Positions 1 through 8,942 of a DNA stretch of 62,527 bases are shown here, piece after piece. The notes beneath the pieces are model-generated. The model worked only from the letters and a program-made list of their open reading frames with translations. It had not been told where the DNA came from and ran no database searches. Numbering within the stretch: the first letter of the stretch is position 1; every line of letters begins with the position of its first letter. Source of the DNA: Bdellovibrionaceae bacterium UBA2351 (GTDB lineage Bacteria; Bdellovibrionota; Bdellovibrionia; Bdellovibrionales; Bdellovibrionaceae); the NCBI GenBank assembly GCA_002344565.1, contig DDTZ01000046.1:1-62527 (forward strand), written 5' to 3'. The translations under genes were made by a program, and so were the position numbers.

Positions 1-253
1 CAGCAGTTATAATAACCATGCTCCTGAACGTTTGCGTAAGCTTTTATTGAATCGTAAAGAAATCAATCAAATGATGGGTAAAGTACAGGAACGCGGTTTA
101 TCGATTGTTCCTTTGAAGATCTTTTTTAAAAAAGGTCTTGTAAAATTGGACCTGGGAATTGTTCGCGGAAAAAAAGCTCATGATAAACGTCAAAGTATTA
201 AAGAACGTGAATCTAACAAGAGCTTAAAGCAAACTCTGCGTCACTCTCGATAG
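1..253 (+). CDS. smpB: SsrA-binding protein SmpB, 3' part
   Basis: C-terminal part of SmpB, the tmRNA-binding partner used in trans-translation to rescue stalled ribosomes. The reading frame is open from the window edge (codons start at base 2) to TAG at 251-253, so the 5' end lies outside. Visible family signatures are the PERLRKLLLNRKEI helix, the VPLKIFFKKGLVKLDLG strand pair, the RGKKAHDKR motif and a basic C-terminal tail, which in characterised SmpB reaches into the mRNA channel. About 84 of the usual 150-160 residues are present. It converges on the next minus-strand gene with only two bases between the stop codons. Confidence 0.95.
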   Translation, partial: SSYNNHAPERLRKLLLNRKEINQMMGKVQERGLSIVPLKIFFKKGLVKLDLGIVRGKKAHDKRQSIKERESNKSLKQTLRHSR

Positions 254-255
254 TC

Positions 256-945
256 TTAACCGGCTTTTCTGCTTTTTTTAGGGGTAGGTTCGGTTAACAT
301 AACGAGGTTATCGCCATTTTCATTAACAGGTTCGCCTTTGTTTCGTACTATCTCGTTGAAATCGACACCCAATTGCTTGCATTTCATTTGAACTAGCTTT
401 TGCCAAGCCAGTAATGAGTCTCGATTGTTTTGATCGATATTCAAGCTACATAGAATTTCTAATTCTTGTTCCGTATTACTGCGCAGAACGCGATAGAAAT
501 ATTCGTAGTTTATTTTGATCGAGTTTAGTTCGCTTTTATTTGCCTCAAAAACAATTGGGTCTTTAAAGTTACCAATCATTAATTGCTGAAGATGGTCTTC
601 GATTTTTTTGATTGGTTTGATCGTGTTAGATGTAAACTTTTTACCAAAGTATAAAACTAATGAAAATGAAAGCGCTCCGCCAGCGATGCAGTACATCCAT
701 AGCCAAGACTTTTCTTGGTATAGATTTGTGATCAACGTCGGGTAAGTATTGAATGCAATTGATTCAAAGAAATAGTAGTTACGCGAGAAAAAGAAAATAA
801 GCGGAATTGAAAATAGCGCAAACGCAAAAGCAGAAATGCATGCAAAGATCAGGACGTAGTTCCATTCAAACTGATTATCATGCCAGCTTTGTTGTGGCTT
901 ATGATGAATGTTTCTATTTAATAATTTTCTTGGCCCTAAAAGCAT
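256..945 (-). CDS. Membrane protein with HAMP-like segment
   Basis: A 229-residue inner-membrane protein of unknown function. Two hydrophobic segments are visible at about residues 29-53 and 82-100, separated by a short periplasmic loop. Directly after the second segment comes a HAMP-like stretch (TIKPIKKIEDHLQQL, residues 108-122), then a cytoplasmic region ending in a Lys/Pro-rich tail. No kinase, GGDEF or methyl-accepting domain follows, so any signalling would need a partner. The ATG at 943-945 has only a weak GATGAG upstream. Small stand-alone HAMP proteins of this kind occur in bdellovibrios; the role is inferred only from layout. Confidence 0.6.
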   Translation of the reverse strand: MLLGPRKLLNRNIHHKPQQSWHDNQFEWNYVLIFACISAFAFALFSIPLIFFFSRNYYFFESIAFNTYPTLITNLYQEKSWLWMYCIAGGALSFSLVLYFGKKFTSNTIKPIKKIEDHLQQLMIGNFKDPIVFEANKSELNSIKINYEYFYRVLRSNTEQELEILCSLNIDQNNRDSLLAWQKLVQMKCKQLGVDFNEIVRNKGEPVNENGDNLVMLTEPTPKKSRKAG

Positions 946-1013
946 ATTAACTCATCGGAAAGGCCGGATAAAAGATGATTGCCTATGGCAAAGAAAAGGC
1001 TAAACTAGACGAT

Positions 1014-1715
1014 ATGAGTAGATATTTTATATTTTTATTTGGACTTTTGTTCCTAATCAATTGCTCTTCTACAGAAGAAAAAAAAGCCGCTCCGCCTTTA
1101 GTCGAGGATAAGTATCGGCTCAAGGAAGATCGTGAAGAGATCAGTAAGTTGCGGGAAGAGATTCCCGAGAGCAAGCGTCAGGAAAATGATGAGATCGCCC
1201 TGAATCTAAAATGGATGAACGAAAAACGTTTGACGCCATCAGAGGTGCGGAATCGTTTTTCTCAATTAGCGTCACGCAAACGTCGAGTTTTCAATCAAGA
1301 CTTAAATAAGGGGCGCCAAGAATTTTCAAATCAGGAACGCAAAGCTCGTAAAGAATTTGATTCTAAAATGAAAGACGAGCGGGATTCCATACGCGGTTAT
1401 ACGAAACGCACACCTAAAGAAAAAAAAGAGTTAATGGATGAACTTGAGATTAAAAGAAAAGAGTTTAATCTTGGACAGAAGAGCCAGCGTGACGCGTTCG
1501 AGGAAGAAGTAAAAGACAAAAAGAAAAACTTCGAAGACTATATGAAGCAGAAGCAAGATGAGTTTAATGCCGACCTAAAGACCTACACTGGCGAATTTAA
1601 TGACAAAAAGAAAGAAGAAAAAGAAAAACAGAAATTGAAAGAAAAGGAAAAGCTAGAAAGCAAAACGGATAATAAAGATTTGAAGAAGATTCGTTTAGAA
1701 ACCGAATCTCAGTAA
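1014..1715 (+). CDS. Charged coiled-coil lipoprotein
   Basis: Predicted lipoprotein of about 233 residues. From the ATG at 1014 it reads MSRYFIFLFGLLFLINC, a short signal peptide ending in a lipobox-like FLINC, with Cys17 as the probable lipidation site. The remainder is extremely rich in Lys, Glu, Asp and Arg with heptad-like spacing, suggesting a long coiled coil in the periplasm. An upstream in-frame ATG at 975 has an AAGG about 10 bases ahead, but would put a charged 13-residue extension before the signal peptide; 1014 is preferred on protein grounds. It is divergent from the HAMP-like gene. No known family is recognised. Confidence 0.6.
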   Translation: MSRYFIFLFGLLFLINCSSTEEKKAAPPLVEDKYRLKEDREEISKLREEIPESKRQENDEIALNLKWMNEKRLTPSEVRNRFSQLASRKRRVFNQDLNKGRQEFSNQERKARKEFDSKMKDERDSIRGYTKRTPKEKKELMDELEIKRKEFNLGQKSQRDAFEEEVKDKKKNFEDYMKQKQDEFNADLKTYTGEFNDKKKEEKEKQKLKEKEKLESKTDNKDLKKIRLETESQ

Positions 1716-1722
1716 TTGGTTA

Positions 1723-2424
1723 TTACGTATTCATTTTCTGGAAGAAATTACGATACAATTCCATATTAATGCGAGACAGACGTTTTTCATTTTCGTTACT
1801 TAAGTTATAGAATTGGAAGCCATAAAAAAATAGGTCAAATTTTCTATCATTGATCGTTTCTGATCCTTCATTGCGATGCCGTAGATGAGATTTTAAAGTC
1901 AAAGTCTCGTGCCCTGTAACTTGAATTTCCATATCTACTTCGTCACCCACTTTAATCGTTTCGTTTTTTTGATGTGAGGCGACTCGAATGCCGGTAGTGC
2001 TCAGATCAAACACACGTCCTGTGAACAGGCCTGTACTATTCTTTATAGTTACCTTGGATGTTAGGCCTGTAGGGAATTTTAAGCGATAGTTTTCGCGTCT
2101 TTGGATCATATAAAAATCATTGTCCAAGACGAGGCATGGCACGCCGTTGTCTAGGATATAGTGGCATTTGAATATGTATAACTTTTCTTTTTTATATAGG
2201 AATTGGCAGATAAGTTCGTCAGTATTTAGAATAGCAAGTTCTTTTTGATTAAATCGAACATGTAGCCGATTTTGACCTTTAAACAAAAGGGGACGCACAG
2301 AAAAAAGCTCATTCATTGATTTACAAAGGATATCTTCAGGGTGGGAGACAAGGTCTTTCACGACCCCGTCTTTTTCCTCAAGAGTCAATTTTTTAAACTG
2401 ATCATCTTTGTTGAGTGCGTCCAT
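1723..2424 (-). CDS. YcgR-like PilZ domain protein
   Basis: A 233-residue cytoplasmic protein with a C-terminal PilZ domain, a cyclic-di-GMP receptor fold. The two signature motifs are present: QRRENYR (Arg110 and Arg114 give RxxxR) and DLSTTG (Asp140, Ser142, Gly145). The first 100 residues resemble the beta-barrel N domain of YcgR-type proteins, which modulate flagellar motors or other c-di-GMP outputs. Stop codon converges with the coiled-coil lipoprotein 7 bases away. It is followed upstream on the same strand by a small gene 6 bases away, so the two are probably co-transcribed. c-di-GMP binding is inferred from the intact motifs. Confidence 0.8.
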   Translation of the reverse strand: MDALNKDDQFKKLTLEEKDGVVKDLVSHPEDILCKSMNELFSVRPLLFKGQNRLHVRFNQKELAILNTDELICQFLYKKEKLYIFKCHYILDNGVPCLVLDNDFYMIQRRENYRLKFPTGLTSKVTIKNSTGLFTGRVFDLSTTGIRVASHQKNETIKVGDEVDMEIQVTGHETLTLKSHLRHRNEGSETINDRKFDLFFYGFQFYNLSNENEKRLSRINMELYRNFFQKMNT

Positions 2425-2430
2425 AATTCA

Positions 2431-2730
2431 TTATGCAGCTTTAGGCGTAGTCACCGGCTGGCAGATACCTTTTTGGCCAAGAACATTTCCGAGTGTAGCC
2501 CAGAATGTTTCTTTGTGCTTAGTTTCGTTCGGTGTAAACTTGATTTTAGGAAAGTCACCTTTTGCATAGTGCTCGCAAAAAGTTTCTTTGTTGCCGTTTC
2601 TTACGATTTTTAACATCATGCTGAAGTGGTCGTTGGTGAAAGTTTTATTGTCGACCATAATTTGTCTAAGACCCTTTTCTGGAGTCATCGATAAAAAATC
2701 ATGCATTTCGCTTGGATCATATTGAGACAT
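2431..2730 (-). CDS. Conserved-looking small protein
   Basis: A 99-residue soluble protein (MSQYDPSEMHDFL...) of no recognised family. The start was set at the ATG ending at 2730 because a perfect GGAGG lies 8 bases ahead; an in-frame ATG 15 bases earlier sits directly on top of that ribosome-binding site. The sequence has two Cys (near FCEHY and GICQP) and no signal peptide. It stands just upstream of the PilZ gene with a 6-base gap, so it is probably the first gene of a two-gene operon and could act in the same c-di-GMP output; that link is inference from position only. Confidence 0.6.
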   Translation of the reverse strand: MSQYDPSEMHDFLSMTPEKGLRQIMVDNKTFTNDHFSMMLKIVRNGNKETFCEHYAKGDFPKIKFTPNETKHKETFWATLGNVLGQKGICQPVTTPKAA

Positions 2731-2853
2731 AGTATGTCCTCCCATACTGACCTATCGGAGATTTAAAAAAAAATTGCAGTGAAAAACTCAGGTTTTTAGT
2801 GCAGACTTAGTTTCAAATTTGATACTTTTTGAAAAGTAATTGGACACTTTGTG

Positions 2854-3729
2854 ATGCATAAGAAAGAAAAAACAACACATGCGATTCGATCGCTAAGCGG
2901 TTTGGTAAATTACCATGGGTTCGTGATTGGAATCAGCGACGAGTTCTATGGACTTTTTGTCCGTAGCGCCAAAGAAGACGTTTTTTATGACTTTTCGAAT
3001 TTCCCGGAAAGAATTAGCTACAAAGATCAAAAGAAATTAAAACCTGATTTCGAAAGTCTATCGTTATGTACAATTGATGGTAAAGACTTTCTTATCGCAT
3101 TTCCGTCGTTATCTAAACCTAATCGTGACTGCGTCGGGGTTTTCGAAGTGTCAGTGGAAAATGAAGAGTTCCAAATTCTGAGTCATAAAAAATATAACGT
3201 AAAGCAACTCTTAACCGTTTTATCTAAATTATCTACCGAGTTAAATATCGAAGGCCATATTTTTTTAAATAATCAGATCGTTCTATTAAATCGTGGTAAT
3301 CAAAAAACTGATAATGAATTTGTAAAAATTGAAAATGGCCAAGATTGGCTTCGTTATGCAATAAATCAAGCTTCCGATTTCGACTTTCAGTATACGATTT
3401 CTAGAAACTTCGTGAATCTAGGAAATTACGAGGGGCATCCGATACATTGGACTGAAGGCATTTGGGATGCGGAATCTATATTATTTTTGGCTACCATAGA
3501 AAAGACAGACAATGCCTATGACGATGGCGATGTTTTGGCGAGCTTTATTGGACGTTTCGACTTTAAGTCTAATAAAATAATAAATTTAGAGAAAATTCTG
3601 GACTTCAAAAAGGCCGAAGGAATCTGTCGATGGCAGTCGCGTTATTTGATTTCTATCGATTCTGATTCCGCCGAGATGGCTAATGAGTTTTATAGCTTAC
3701 CTCTTGACGTCCTAGATAGGTCTCGTTAG
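2854..3729 (+). CDS. Uncharacterised beta-propeller-like protein
   Basis: A 291-residue soluble protein without signal peptide. It shows repeated short strand-like segments (VIGISDEFYGLFV, SLCTIDGKDFLIAFP, ADSFIGRFDF-like stretches) and an acidic, Trp-containing core (HPIHWTEGIWD), reminiscent of uncharacterised propeller families such as DUF6929; I cannot confirm the family by eye. GTG at 2851 is immediately followed by ATG at 2854, and neither has a clear ribosome-binding site. Transcribed away from the PilZ pair across a 120-base divergent gap, and followed after 34 bases by a secreted-protein gene. Confidence 0.5.
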   Translation: MHKKEKTTHAIRSLSGLVNYHGFVIGISDEFYGLFVRSAKEDVFYDFSNFPERISYKDQKKLKPDFESLSLCTIDGKDFLIAFPSLSKPNRDCVGVFEVSVENEEFQILSHKKYNVKQLLTVLSKLSTELNIEGHIFLNNQIVLLNRGNQKTDNEFVKIENGQDWLRYAINQASDFDFQYTISRNFVNLGNYEGHPIHWTEGIWDAESILFLATIEKTDNAYDDGDVLASFIGRFDFKSNKIINLEKILDFKKAEGICRWQSRYLISIDSDSAEMANEFYSLPLDVLDRSR

Positions 3730-3763
3730 CCTTAAAAGGAGTCAGATCACGGAGGAGACCATT

Positions 3764-4258
3764 ATGTTAAAAATTCTAGGCGCATTGTTATTACCATTGA
3801 TGTTACAGGCGGCATTGCCTCCGGCGCAGAAAATTCAAAAAAGTCTTATTGTTGATCAAGGTGCTATCAGTGGTGGCGTTGCTGGTAACGGCTTTTCGAT
3901 GTTGAAAATGCAACTGGTGTCTATGCCAAACGTCAAAATGGAAAGATACATATTTGATATAGGTGATTTAAAAGGCAACAAAGTTAAAGGCCTTCCTGGT
4001 TTTTATCATGTTCAATTGGTTAAGAACCCACCTCAAGTGGTCGTTGATTTCTCACAAATGCCTGTTTCCCGCGTTTTTGAAAATGATTTAACCAAAACTC
4101 TTAAAAAATCAGTCTTAGTATCAAGTGGAAAATTAGTCTCAGATCCTACTGATAAAACTTTAACTATGGTTTTAAGGCTTAAAAAACCAGGTAAAATGAA
4201 AGTAATGCAAGTTAAAGGCGAGAAGGACACTAGTAAATTGGTAGTGGATTTGTACTAA
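3764..4258 (+). CDS. Periplasmic AMIN-like protein
   Basis: A 164-residue exported protein. The N-terminus MLKILGALLLPLMLQA is a signal peptide. The mature part has the strand pattern of AMIN-type domains (YIFDIGDLKG, YHVQLVKNPPQVVVDF, TLTMVLRLKKPGKMKV, KLVVDLY), which in AmiC and secretin proteins bind peptidoglycan or position proteins in the envelope. No catalytic domain follows, so it is an AMIN-like module on its own. A strong GGAGGAG precedes the ATG at 3764. It is followed after 19 bases by a barrel gene on the same strand, suggesting a two-gene envelope unit. AMIN assignment is by pattern only. Confidence 0.5.
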   Translation: MLKILGALLLPLMLQAALPPAQKIQKSLIVDQGAISGGVAGNGFSMLKMQLVSMPNVKMERYIFDIGDLKGNKVKGLPGFYHVQLVKNPPQVVVDFSQMPVSRVFENDLTKTLKKSVLVSSGKLVSDPTDKTLTMVLRLKKPGKMKVMQVKGEKDTSKLVVDLY

Positions 4259-4277
4259 ACTATTAAATGGGGTTTTT

Positions 4278-5009
4278 TTGTACGCGAAAATAGCGGCTCT
4301 TCTTTTTTTAACGGCACTAGTTTCGGAAGCTCGCGTACTCAATCTAAGTGAAGAAAGATTTGCAAGTTATTTTGCCTTAGAGGCCGGTAGATCTTTATTA
4401 AAGACTACCCCATTCGATCAAAATTTAGCTAGTGTTGAGTCCTATTCCGATGAACATAAACTTAACGTGGGCGGTGAGTTTGGCTTTGTGTACTCTTCAC
4501 CTTATATTGCGTGGCGATTTTCGTTTGAAATTTTAAAGCCATCTAAATTACAAGATGTACAAGGTTTGGCAGGAACGTCGGCACAGTATTTGGTTTCGTC
4601 GGATGTAACGGCTGTGGCACCTAAAATCGGTTTACAACTGCATTTGAATAAGAAACCCAATAATCGTTTTTATCTTTACGGGTATTATGGAACGTCTAAC
4701 TTAACAATGACAGAGACCTATTCTGCAGTAGTTTCGCCTAATTCCGATCACGTGGTCGAGGCTAAGGGATCGTCCACAGTAGCCGGTGGCGGTCTTGGTT
4801 TTGAGATGAGCTTTGTCGATACGACCGCAGTAATTATCGAAATGGGTTATCGAAGTTTATCCTTTACAGAAATTAAGTATTCTAAAGACGTAAGTGCATT
4901 TCAAGGTGCTAAAACAGCCGGAGACGTGCTTACTAATTTGAATGGTGAAAACCGCAGTTTGAACTTTTCAGGTTATACCGTATCTATCGGCTTTCGTTTC
5001 TGGCTTTAG
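4278..5009 (+). CDS. Outer-membrane beta-barrel protein
   Basis: A 243-residue exported protein with signal peptide (cleavage likely after SEA, about residue 18), alternating amphipathic strands, and a C-terminus VSIGFRFWL ending in an aromatic/hydrophobic pattern typical of outer-membrane barrels. The TTG start at 4278 is chosen because GGGG lies 5 bases upstream and the only nearby ATG (4267) is out of frame. It probably forms an eight-stranded OmpA/OmpW-like barrel; no specific family is recognised. Its last 4 bases overlap the end of the convergent fadD gene. Confidence 0.65.
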   Translation: MYAKIAALLFLTALVSEARVLNLSEERFASYFALEAGRSLLKTTPFDQNLASVESYSDEHKLNVGGEFGFVYSSPYIAWRFSFEILKPSKLQDVQGLAGTSAQYLVSSDVTAVAPKIGLQLHLNKKPNNRFYLYGYYGTSNLTMTETYSAVVSPNSDHVVEAKGSSTVAGGGLGFEMSFVDTTAVIIEMGYRSLSFTEIKYSKDVSAFQGAKTAGDVLTNLNGENRSLNFSGYTVSIGFRFWL

Positions 5010-6775
5010 TATAAATTGTTGATAGTGTCTTTGTACTTTTGATCTAAAAGCTTTCGCTTCACCTTTAACGAATGAGTTAAAAAACCGTTCTCGACAGTGA
5101 ACTCTTCAACTATAACTTGATACTTCTTGACCGACTCATGGTTGGCTAACTCTGAATTGACTTTAATTACGTGACGACGAATTTCGTCGGTAAATTTAGT
5201 ATTGTTGATGATTGAGTTGATGTCTGTGGCACTGATGCCATTGTCTTCGGCCCATTTTTTTGCGTGCTGGTGATCTAAACTTAAAAGCGCTATAATATAT
5301 TTCTTCTGATCACCATGTATGAGAACGTTTGCGATTAACGGATTGAGCTTTAGAAGACCTTCAATTTTTTGGGGAGCTACATATTTACCATTGGCAGTTT
5401 TGATTAAATCTTTTTTTCTGTCGGTTATACGTAAATGACCGGACGGAGTCAGCTCGCCAATATCGCCGGTTTTAAACCAACCGTCAGTGAAGGCTTCCGC
5501 TGTAGCTTGGGGATTTTTATAGTATTCTGGAGTAATCTTATCGCTTTTAAGAAGAATTTCCCCATCCTCAGCGAATTTTATTTTTACATCGCCAATAGGT
5601 TTACCAACAGTTCCGATTTGAAAATCAAATGGTGTGTTAACAGCGATCGCCGCTGTTGTTTCTGTCAATCCGTATCCTTCTAAAATCATGACTCCACACC
5701 GTGCAAAGAATTCAGCAATAACAGGATTTAGAGGAGCTCCACCACTGACACAGAATCTAAGTCTATTTCCGAATGCTTTTTTTACTTTGTTTAAAACAAG
5801 GCGCTGTGCGATTTCGGCCATCGCCCATTGTTTTATTGGCACTATTTCAAAATTACGAACTTTATCAATTTTGGTTTTAGATTGGCTTAGGGCCCAATCG
5901 AATAGAATCTGTTTTACTTTATTGTTTTCTACGCTAGAGATAACAGCAATATAGACCTTTTCAAAAATTCTAGGAACGGCAAAGACGAACGTTGGATTTA
6001 TTTCAACTAAATTGCTTTTAATTTTTTCCATGCTTTCGGCAAAAGCCATTTCATAGCCAAAATGCGAATGTGCCCAATTTTCAATTCGTCCAAAAACGTG
6101 TGCAAACGGTAGGAAGGTTAGCGTGCAATCTGATGCTGTTGCCTGGCACGTTGTGAAAGCTTCGACAACTTCGCTAATGATTTGCCTATGAGTAAGAACG
6201 ACACCTTTTGGATTTCCGGTTGTTCCGCTCGTATAAACGATGGTTGCCATAGTATCCATTTTAATGGTGTTGATAGACGCCTTAATTGCTTTAGTATCTT
6301 CAGGTGTCAATTTATCTTCAAGAAGATTGTCCCAATGTTCAATGGGAGAATCGACTAAATCAAATTTATCAATAATAACAACAGTTTTAACAGTCGTGCA
6401 GGACGCACTGATTTTTTCCCACACACGTAATTGGCTTTTGTTTTCCAGGAAGAGAACTTCGATTTCTGCATGATTTAGTATATAGGACATTTCGTCAGGG
6501 GTAACTGCGGGGTAGATCGGAACCAATACTCGTTTTGCGCATTGAGCAGCTAAGTCGATAACACTCCATTCGTAACGAGTGCTGGCGACAATGGCAGCTT
6601 TACCAAATTCCGCAGATATTCTGTTCTTTAGAAAGTGACTAATTTTAAATATGTCTTTTTGATATTCGGACCAAGAAATTTTAGTCCATTCGCCTTTAGC
6701 TTTCACTTGAAAGGCATTTTTATCTGATCGCAAATGAAAATCGGCGACGGTGTATGGCAGGGGTTTTACTGACAT
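5006..6775 (-). CDS. fadD: Long-chain acyl-CoA synthetase (AMP-forming)
   Basis: A 589-residue member of the ANL superfamily that activates fatty acids with ATP and CoA. The adenylation P-loop is YTSGTTGNPKGV at residues 181-192; a GYGLTET motif follows in the middle, then the hinge/TGD region (WFKTGDIGEL) and DRKKDLIKTANGKYV near the C-terminal subdomain with the catalytic lysine. Length and motif order match bacterial FadD-like/FAA1-type long-chain ligases. The gene begins 2 bases after the stop of the Ser/Thr kinase, so the two are one transcriptional unit. It may activate host-derived or prey-derived fatty acids; substrate is not shown by the sequence. Confidence 0.9.
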   Translation of the reverse strand: MSVKPLPYTVADFHLRSDKNAFQVKAKGEWTKISWSEYQKDIFKISHFLKNRISAEFGKAAIVASTRYEWSVIDLAAQCAKRVLVPIYPAVTPDEMSYILNHAEIEVLFLENKSQLRVWEKISASCTTVKTVVIIDKFDLVDSPIEHWDNLLEDKLTPEDTKAIKASINTIKMDTMATIVYTSGTTGNPKGVVLTHRQIISEVVEAFTTCQATASDCTLTFLPFAHVFGRIENWAHSHFGYEMAFAESMEKIKSNLVEINPTFVFAVPRIFEKVYIAVISSVENNKVKQILFDWALSQSKTKIDKVRNFEIVPIKQWAMAEIAQRLVLNKVKKAFGNRLRFCVSGGAPLNPVIAEFFARCGVMILEGYGLTETTAAIAVNTPFDFQIGTVGKPIGDVKIKFAEDGEILLKSDKITPEYYKNPQATAEAFTDGWFKTGDIGELTPSGHLRITDRKKDLIKTANGKYVAPQKIEGLLKLNPLIANVLIHGDQKKYIIALLSLDHQHAKKWAEDNGISATDINSIINNTKFTDEIRRHVIKVNSELANHESVKKYQVIVEEFTVENGFLTHSLKVKRKLLDQKYKDTINNLY

Positions 6776-6777
6776 TA

Positions 6778-8778
6778 TTAATCGACTCTCTTAAGAACCA
6801 TTTCAAGTGTGCGACGAGTATTTTCTTGAACATTGACTACTTCGCGCGATTTAAAGCCTAAAGAGTTTGTAACCTCAACAACCAAGTTTTGATTCGCCGG
6901 CACTTTAATTTCTTGTCTTAACTTGTAGTTATTTTCGCTTTTATTGTTAATAGCAATAGTGTAGTCACCGCCCGCATTTGGTACGTCGATAATTAACCGA
7001 GCATACTGTTCTTCTTGCAGGTTTTCCTTGATAATCATGTTCTCACCCGTAATAACTACGGAACGGTCTACATCAAAATAGCCTTGTTTTTTAAAGCGGA
7101 CGCGAACGTCGCCCTTGGATGGAATATCTACTTTCGTCGGTGTACGTCCTGAAAATACATTGTCCAAATAAATTTCCGCTTGTCTCGGTTCTGAATCGAA
7201 ATGGATAGAATATTTTTTTACACCAGCAGTTGTGCTAACCGGAGTTTTCGAAACGACTCCGATTGCATCACAGACAGCTTTATCGCCGTCTTTACAGCGA
7301 GCCACACAGTCTTTGCTTTTTGGTTGAGCTTTACAAACAGTTATTGGAGATGGCGCTGGATCATTTGGTAAATGAGAGGAATTGGCGCCTTCGCCTTTGT
7401 AAACAAACTGATACCAAGATAGTCCGCCGATTACTAACGCGGCCAGAAGAACTGGCATCAAAAAGCTGGAGTCCTTTTTAGTACGTGTTTTTTCAAAATT
7501 ATAGCGAGTCGCACGGGTCTTTGGGGTCGACGACGACTGAGATAAAGAGGTAATAGACGTGCGGCCTTTGTTAGGCTCTTCTTGACGGCTATCGCGTTTC
7601 TTTAATTTTACATCTATATTCTCATTTATATTTACATTAAGGTGTACGTTCTCAACAGCATTTTCCATACCGGAACTAACCAAAATAGGACTGCCTTCAG
7701 ATTGTTTCTTGTTACCTGTATTTTCGCTGCTAGCTTGGCCTTGATTTTTAAACTTTTCATTTACGCGAGTGATCGTATTTGATTCCACTCCGTCTTGGTT
7801 TGCTTGAATGTGAGAGAACTCTACCAGTTTTCCTTTTTGTTCAGAGTACGCATCAGCAAATGCATGCTTAATGAAAACACTGAAATCTTGTGGAGAAAAT
7901 TCTGGATAGTGTGTATTTAGGAATCTATTCAAATCACGATGTAAAGCGGCAGACGTTTGGTAGCGAAGATTTTTATCCTTTGCTAGGGCCTTGCTTACGA
8001 TTTTATCTAACTCTGGATGAATTGAAGGGTCGATCTTTCTTAAAGACGGAATGTTAGATTCGCGAATTTTTCTTAAGATTGCAGCTTCTGAGCTTCCAGA
8101 GAACAGACGATCTTTTGCTAATAGTTCCCAAAGAACGATACCTAAAGAAAATACGTCAGTACGTAAATCGATATTTTGTCCATCGGCTTGCTCAGGACTC
8201 ATGTAACCGAATTTACCTTTTAAGGTGCCGGCTTTAGTTGCTTCTAATTGTGTTTCTGCCTTTGCGATACCGAAGTCGATAATTTTAATTTCGCCTTCAA
8301 AGCTAACCATAACATTCTGCGGGCTCATATCACGGTGAGTGATGTTAAGCGGCTTTCCTGTTGTTCCATCAAGGCAACGATGTGCGTGATCCAGTCCCGC
8401 CGCGACCTCTTTAATGATGTAAACAATTTGATCTATTTGGAAATGATTGGCTTTCTTTTTGAGTTCGTTAAGAATTTGTCTAAGGTTGCGACCTTCAACA
8501 TATTCCATAACTAAGTAGAACTGATTTCTTTCGATACCGAATTCGTGAATGTGTACGACGTTGCTGTGGTTCAAGTTTACAGCAATCTTCGCTTCTTCTT
8601 TAAACATCTCGATGAATTCTTCGTTGTCAGAATATTGTGGCAAGATACGTTTGATTGCGACGAACTTACTTACGCCATTGGCACCCGAGTTCTTTGCAAG
8701 ATACACCTCGGCCATACCGCCAGAGGCAAGCTTTTCAAGAAGGACATATTTACCAAAACGTTCAAAAGAGTGAGCCAT
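6778..8778 (-). CDS. Membrane Ser/Thr protein kinase with PEGA domain
   Basis: A 666-residue Hanks-type kinase. The catalytic domain at 8-285 is intact: glycine loop LASGGMAEV, Lys43 in AIKRI, HRD at 148-150, DFG at 168-170 and SPE at 194-196. A disordered Ser/Thr-rich juxtamembrane region follows, then a single transmembrane segment (438-459) and an extracytoplasmic part with four Cys (482, 491, 495, 503) and a PEGA domain (about 523-585). This is the myxobacterial/bdellovibrio PKN layout, with PEGA as probable envelope sensor. A ribosome-binding site AAAGGA precedes the ATG. It is co-transcribed with fadD downstream. Confidence 0.92.
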   Translation of the reverse strand: MAHSFERFGKYVLLEKLASGGMAEVYLAKNSGANGVSKFVAIKRILPQYSDNEEFIEMFKEEAKIAVNLNHSNVVHIHEFGIERNQFYLVMEYVEGRNLRQILNELKKKANHFQIDQIVYIIKEVAAGLDHAHRCLDGTTGKPLNITHRDMSPQNVMVSFEGEIKIIDFGIAKAETQLEATKAGTLKGKFGYMSPEQADGQNIDLRTDVFSLGIVLWELLAKDRLFSGSSEAAILRKIRESNIPSLRKIDPSIHPELDKIVSKALAKDKNLRYQTSAALHRDLNRFLNTHYPEFSPQDFSVFIKHAFADAYSEQKGKLVEFSHIQANQDGVESNTITRVNEKFKNQGQASSENTGNKKQSEGSPILVSSGMENAVENVHLNVNINENIDVKLKKRDSRQEEPNKGRTSITSLSQSSSTPKTRATRYNFEKTRTKKDSSFLMPVLLAALVIGGLSWYQFVYKGEGANSSHLPNDPAPSPITVCKAQPKSKDCVARCKDGDKAVCDAIGVVSKTPVSTTAGVKKYSIHFDSEPRQAEIYLDNVFSGRTPTKVDIPSKGDVRVRFKKQGYFDVDRSVVITGENMIIKENLQEEQYARLIIDVPNAGGDYTIAINNKSENNYKLRQEIKVPANQNLVVEVTNSLGFKSREVVNVQENTRRTLEMVLKRVD

Positions 8779-8850
8779 TTATTCCTTTCTATTGCATTTA
8801 TTTATCGGTTTTTATATCGCTACCTTAAGAAAAGTTTGTCGTTTTTAGCC

Positions 8851-8880
8851 TTGACCATAGTCTAAAAAAACGTCTTTAGA
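8851..8880 (+). promoter_or_regulatory. Candidate sigma-70 promoter for coaE
   Basis: TTGACC at 8851-8856 and TTTAGA at 8875-8880 are separated by 18 bases and lie 60 bases ahead of the coaE GTG start. The match is good for -35 and moderate for -10. No transcript data are available. Confidence 0.4.
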
Positions 8881-8942
8881 GCAAAAGATTTACAGGACAG
8901 ACTAGCCAATGATGTCTCATAATGGGATTGCAGGGAGGTCTG

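Noticed and set aside
8545..8865. Plus-strand ORFs in the kinase N-terminal region
   Set aside because: Antisense to kinase motifs that are complete, so these frames are by-products.
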